Below, in pieces: positions 13,040 through 13,592 of a DNA stretch of 13,592 bases. The number at the start of each line of letters is the position of its first letter. The stretch's first letter is position 1. Source of the stretch: CAMAXB01 sp041746615. Its GTDB lineage: Bacteria > Verrucomicrobiota > Verrucomicrobiia > Opitutales > Opitutaceae. The notes under the pieces are model-generated. The model was not told where the DNA came from, did no database searches, and was given only the letters and a program-made list of their open reading frames with translations. The translations under genes were made by a program, and so were the position numbers. Location of the stretch: contig JBGTGS010000312.1 of assembly GCA_041746615.1 (NCBI GenBank), forward strand, positions 1 through 13,592, read 5' to 3'.

Positions 13040-13592
13040 TCAGGGTTGGGAAGGAACGAGGCCGGCGGCGGTTTCTGCTTCGGCGAGGTTGGAAAGATAA
13101 CGGGAGGCGGCGGCGAGGAACTCCGTTTCGATGGCGATGTGTTGCTGCCGTGCCTGCGCGAGCTGGAAGCCGGTCACTTCGCCGCGCGCATAGGCGGGGG
13201 CCATTTTCCGCGGAAGATCGGCCGACCGTTCGAGGAGCGTGCGATAACTTTGCATCGCCGGCTGGGCGGCGCGCGCGACGGCGATGGCGGCGGCGGACTC
13301 CGCCGCCAGTTCATCGCGGCGTGCCTTCAGGGTGGATTCCGCGATCCTGAGCGCGGCCTCGCGCTCGAGGATGTCGCCCTGATTGGTGATGCGGCCACCC
13401 GGCCACGGCACCGAGGCGTTCACGCTCAAGCGCGGTTCATTCTCCAAACGGCCGGTCGCATCGTTGGCCCGCCGCTCGAAATCGACGCCGGCGCCAACGG
13501 CCCAATCCGGGCGGCTTTCCCCGCGCACGAGTGCCAGCGCCGCTTCCGCACGGCGCACTTCCAGTTCGGCCAGCGCCACCTCGGGTCGCGCG
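13040..13592 (-). CDS. TolC-family outer-membrane efflux channel, C-terminal part (5' end outside window)
   Basis: About 183 residues are visible, and the frame is open to the window edge. The first residues, RPEVALAELEVRRAEAALAL, are a typical outer-membrane-factor coiled-coil helix. They are followed by SRPDWAVGAGVDFE and NEPRLSVNASVPWPGGRI, which fit a beta-strand hairpin of the outer-membrane barrel. Long helices with Ala/Arg/Glu heptads come next (REAALRIAESTLKARRDELA; RSADLPRKMAPAYARGEVTG). The GEVTGFQLAQARQQ motif is the family's usual G-x-x-x-x-x-x-L-x-x-A-R-Q pattern. It is the first visible gene of the operon, with 9 bp before the adaptor start. The signal sequence and first half of the protein, and the operon promoter, lie beyond the window. 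Confidence 0.92.
   Translation of the reverse strand, partial: ARPEVALAELEVRRAEAALALVRGESRPDWAVGAGVDFERRANDATGRLENEPRLSVNASVPWPGGRITNQGDILEREAALRIAESTLKARRDELAAESAAAIAVARAAQPAMQSYRTLLERSADLPRKMAPAYARGEVTGFQLAQARQQHIAIETEFLAAASRYLSNLAEAETAAGLVPSQP

Overview
The window looks like chromosomal DNA of a GC-rich Gram-negative bacterium. The tripartite RND efflux system with an outer-membrane channel argues for two membranes. Most starts lack a Shine-Dalgarno sequence and follow G-poor leaders, which would suit a lineage such as Verrucomicrobiota, but I cannot prove a phylum from the sequence alone. Apart from the first gene, every credible gene is on the minus strand.

Layout from left to right. 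(1) 2-1072 (+) is the C-terminal part of phosphoenolpyruvate synthase (ppsA). It runs head-on into a minus-strand chaperone pair, cbpA-cbpM (2373 to 1094), in which the two genes overlap by 4 bp. (2) 2374-2793 holds the cbpA leader and a frameshifted, truncated N-terminal remnant of a DASS/SLC13-type anion transporter. (3) 2794-5245 carries two membrane-protein genes: a YrbG-type Na+/Ca2+ exchanger and a CorC/HlyC-type (CNNM + CBS) protein. (4) 5246-6098 looks like a patch of rearranged DNA. It has two perfect hairpins, one doubtful single-TM reading frame, and a second copy of the cbpA leader plus its first 36 codons that breaks off inside the HPD motif. (5) 6099-6649 is a Phd/YefM-RelE/ParE toxin-antitoxin pair with a plausible promoter/operator. 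(6) 6712-8007 encodes an ATP-grasp protein of the sugar-transfer-associated type. A tiny reading frame upstream overlaps its start by 4 bp. (7) 8008-8341 has no convincing gene except that tiny frame and a short 9-bp-period repeat of a dispersed type. (8) 8342-13592 is a compact heavy-metal-type RND efflux operon, transcribed right to left: outer-membrane factor (partial), periplasmic adaptor, inner-membrane RND pump, and a small His-rich secreted protein of unknown family.

How the genes work together. CbpM is expected to control the J-domain protein CbpA, a DnaK co-chaperone. The efflux operon should form one envelope-spanning machine. Two soluble components have His-rich tails, consistent with capture of metal in the periplasm. 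The adaptor lacks the alpha-helical hairpin of textbook adaptors, and the pump lacks a methionine where Cu/Ag pumps have one in the porter-domain segment I could compare, so the metal cannot be assigned.

The most noteworthy signals are the hairpin-less adaptor, the unrecognised His-rich protein at the operon end, the cbpA 5' partial duplication with a 62-bp indel, and the DASS transporter remnant. I found no CRISPR array, tRNA, rRNA or insertion sequence.
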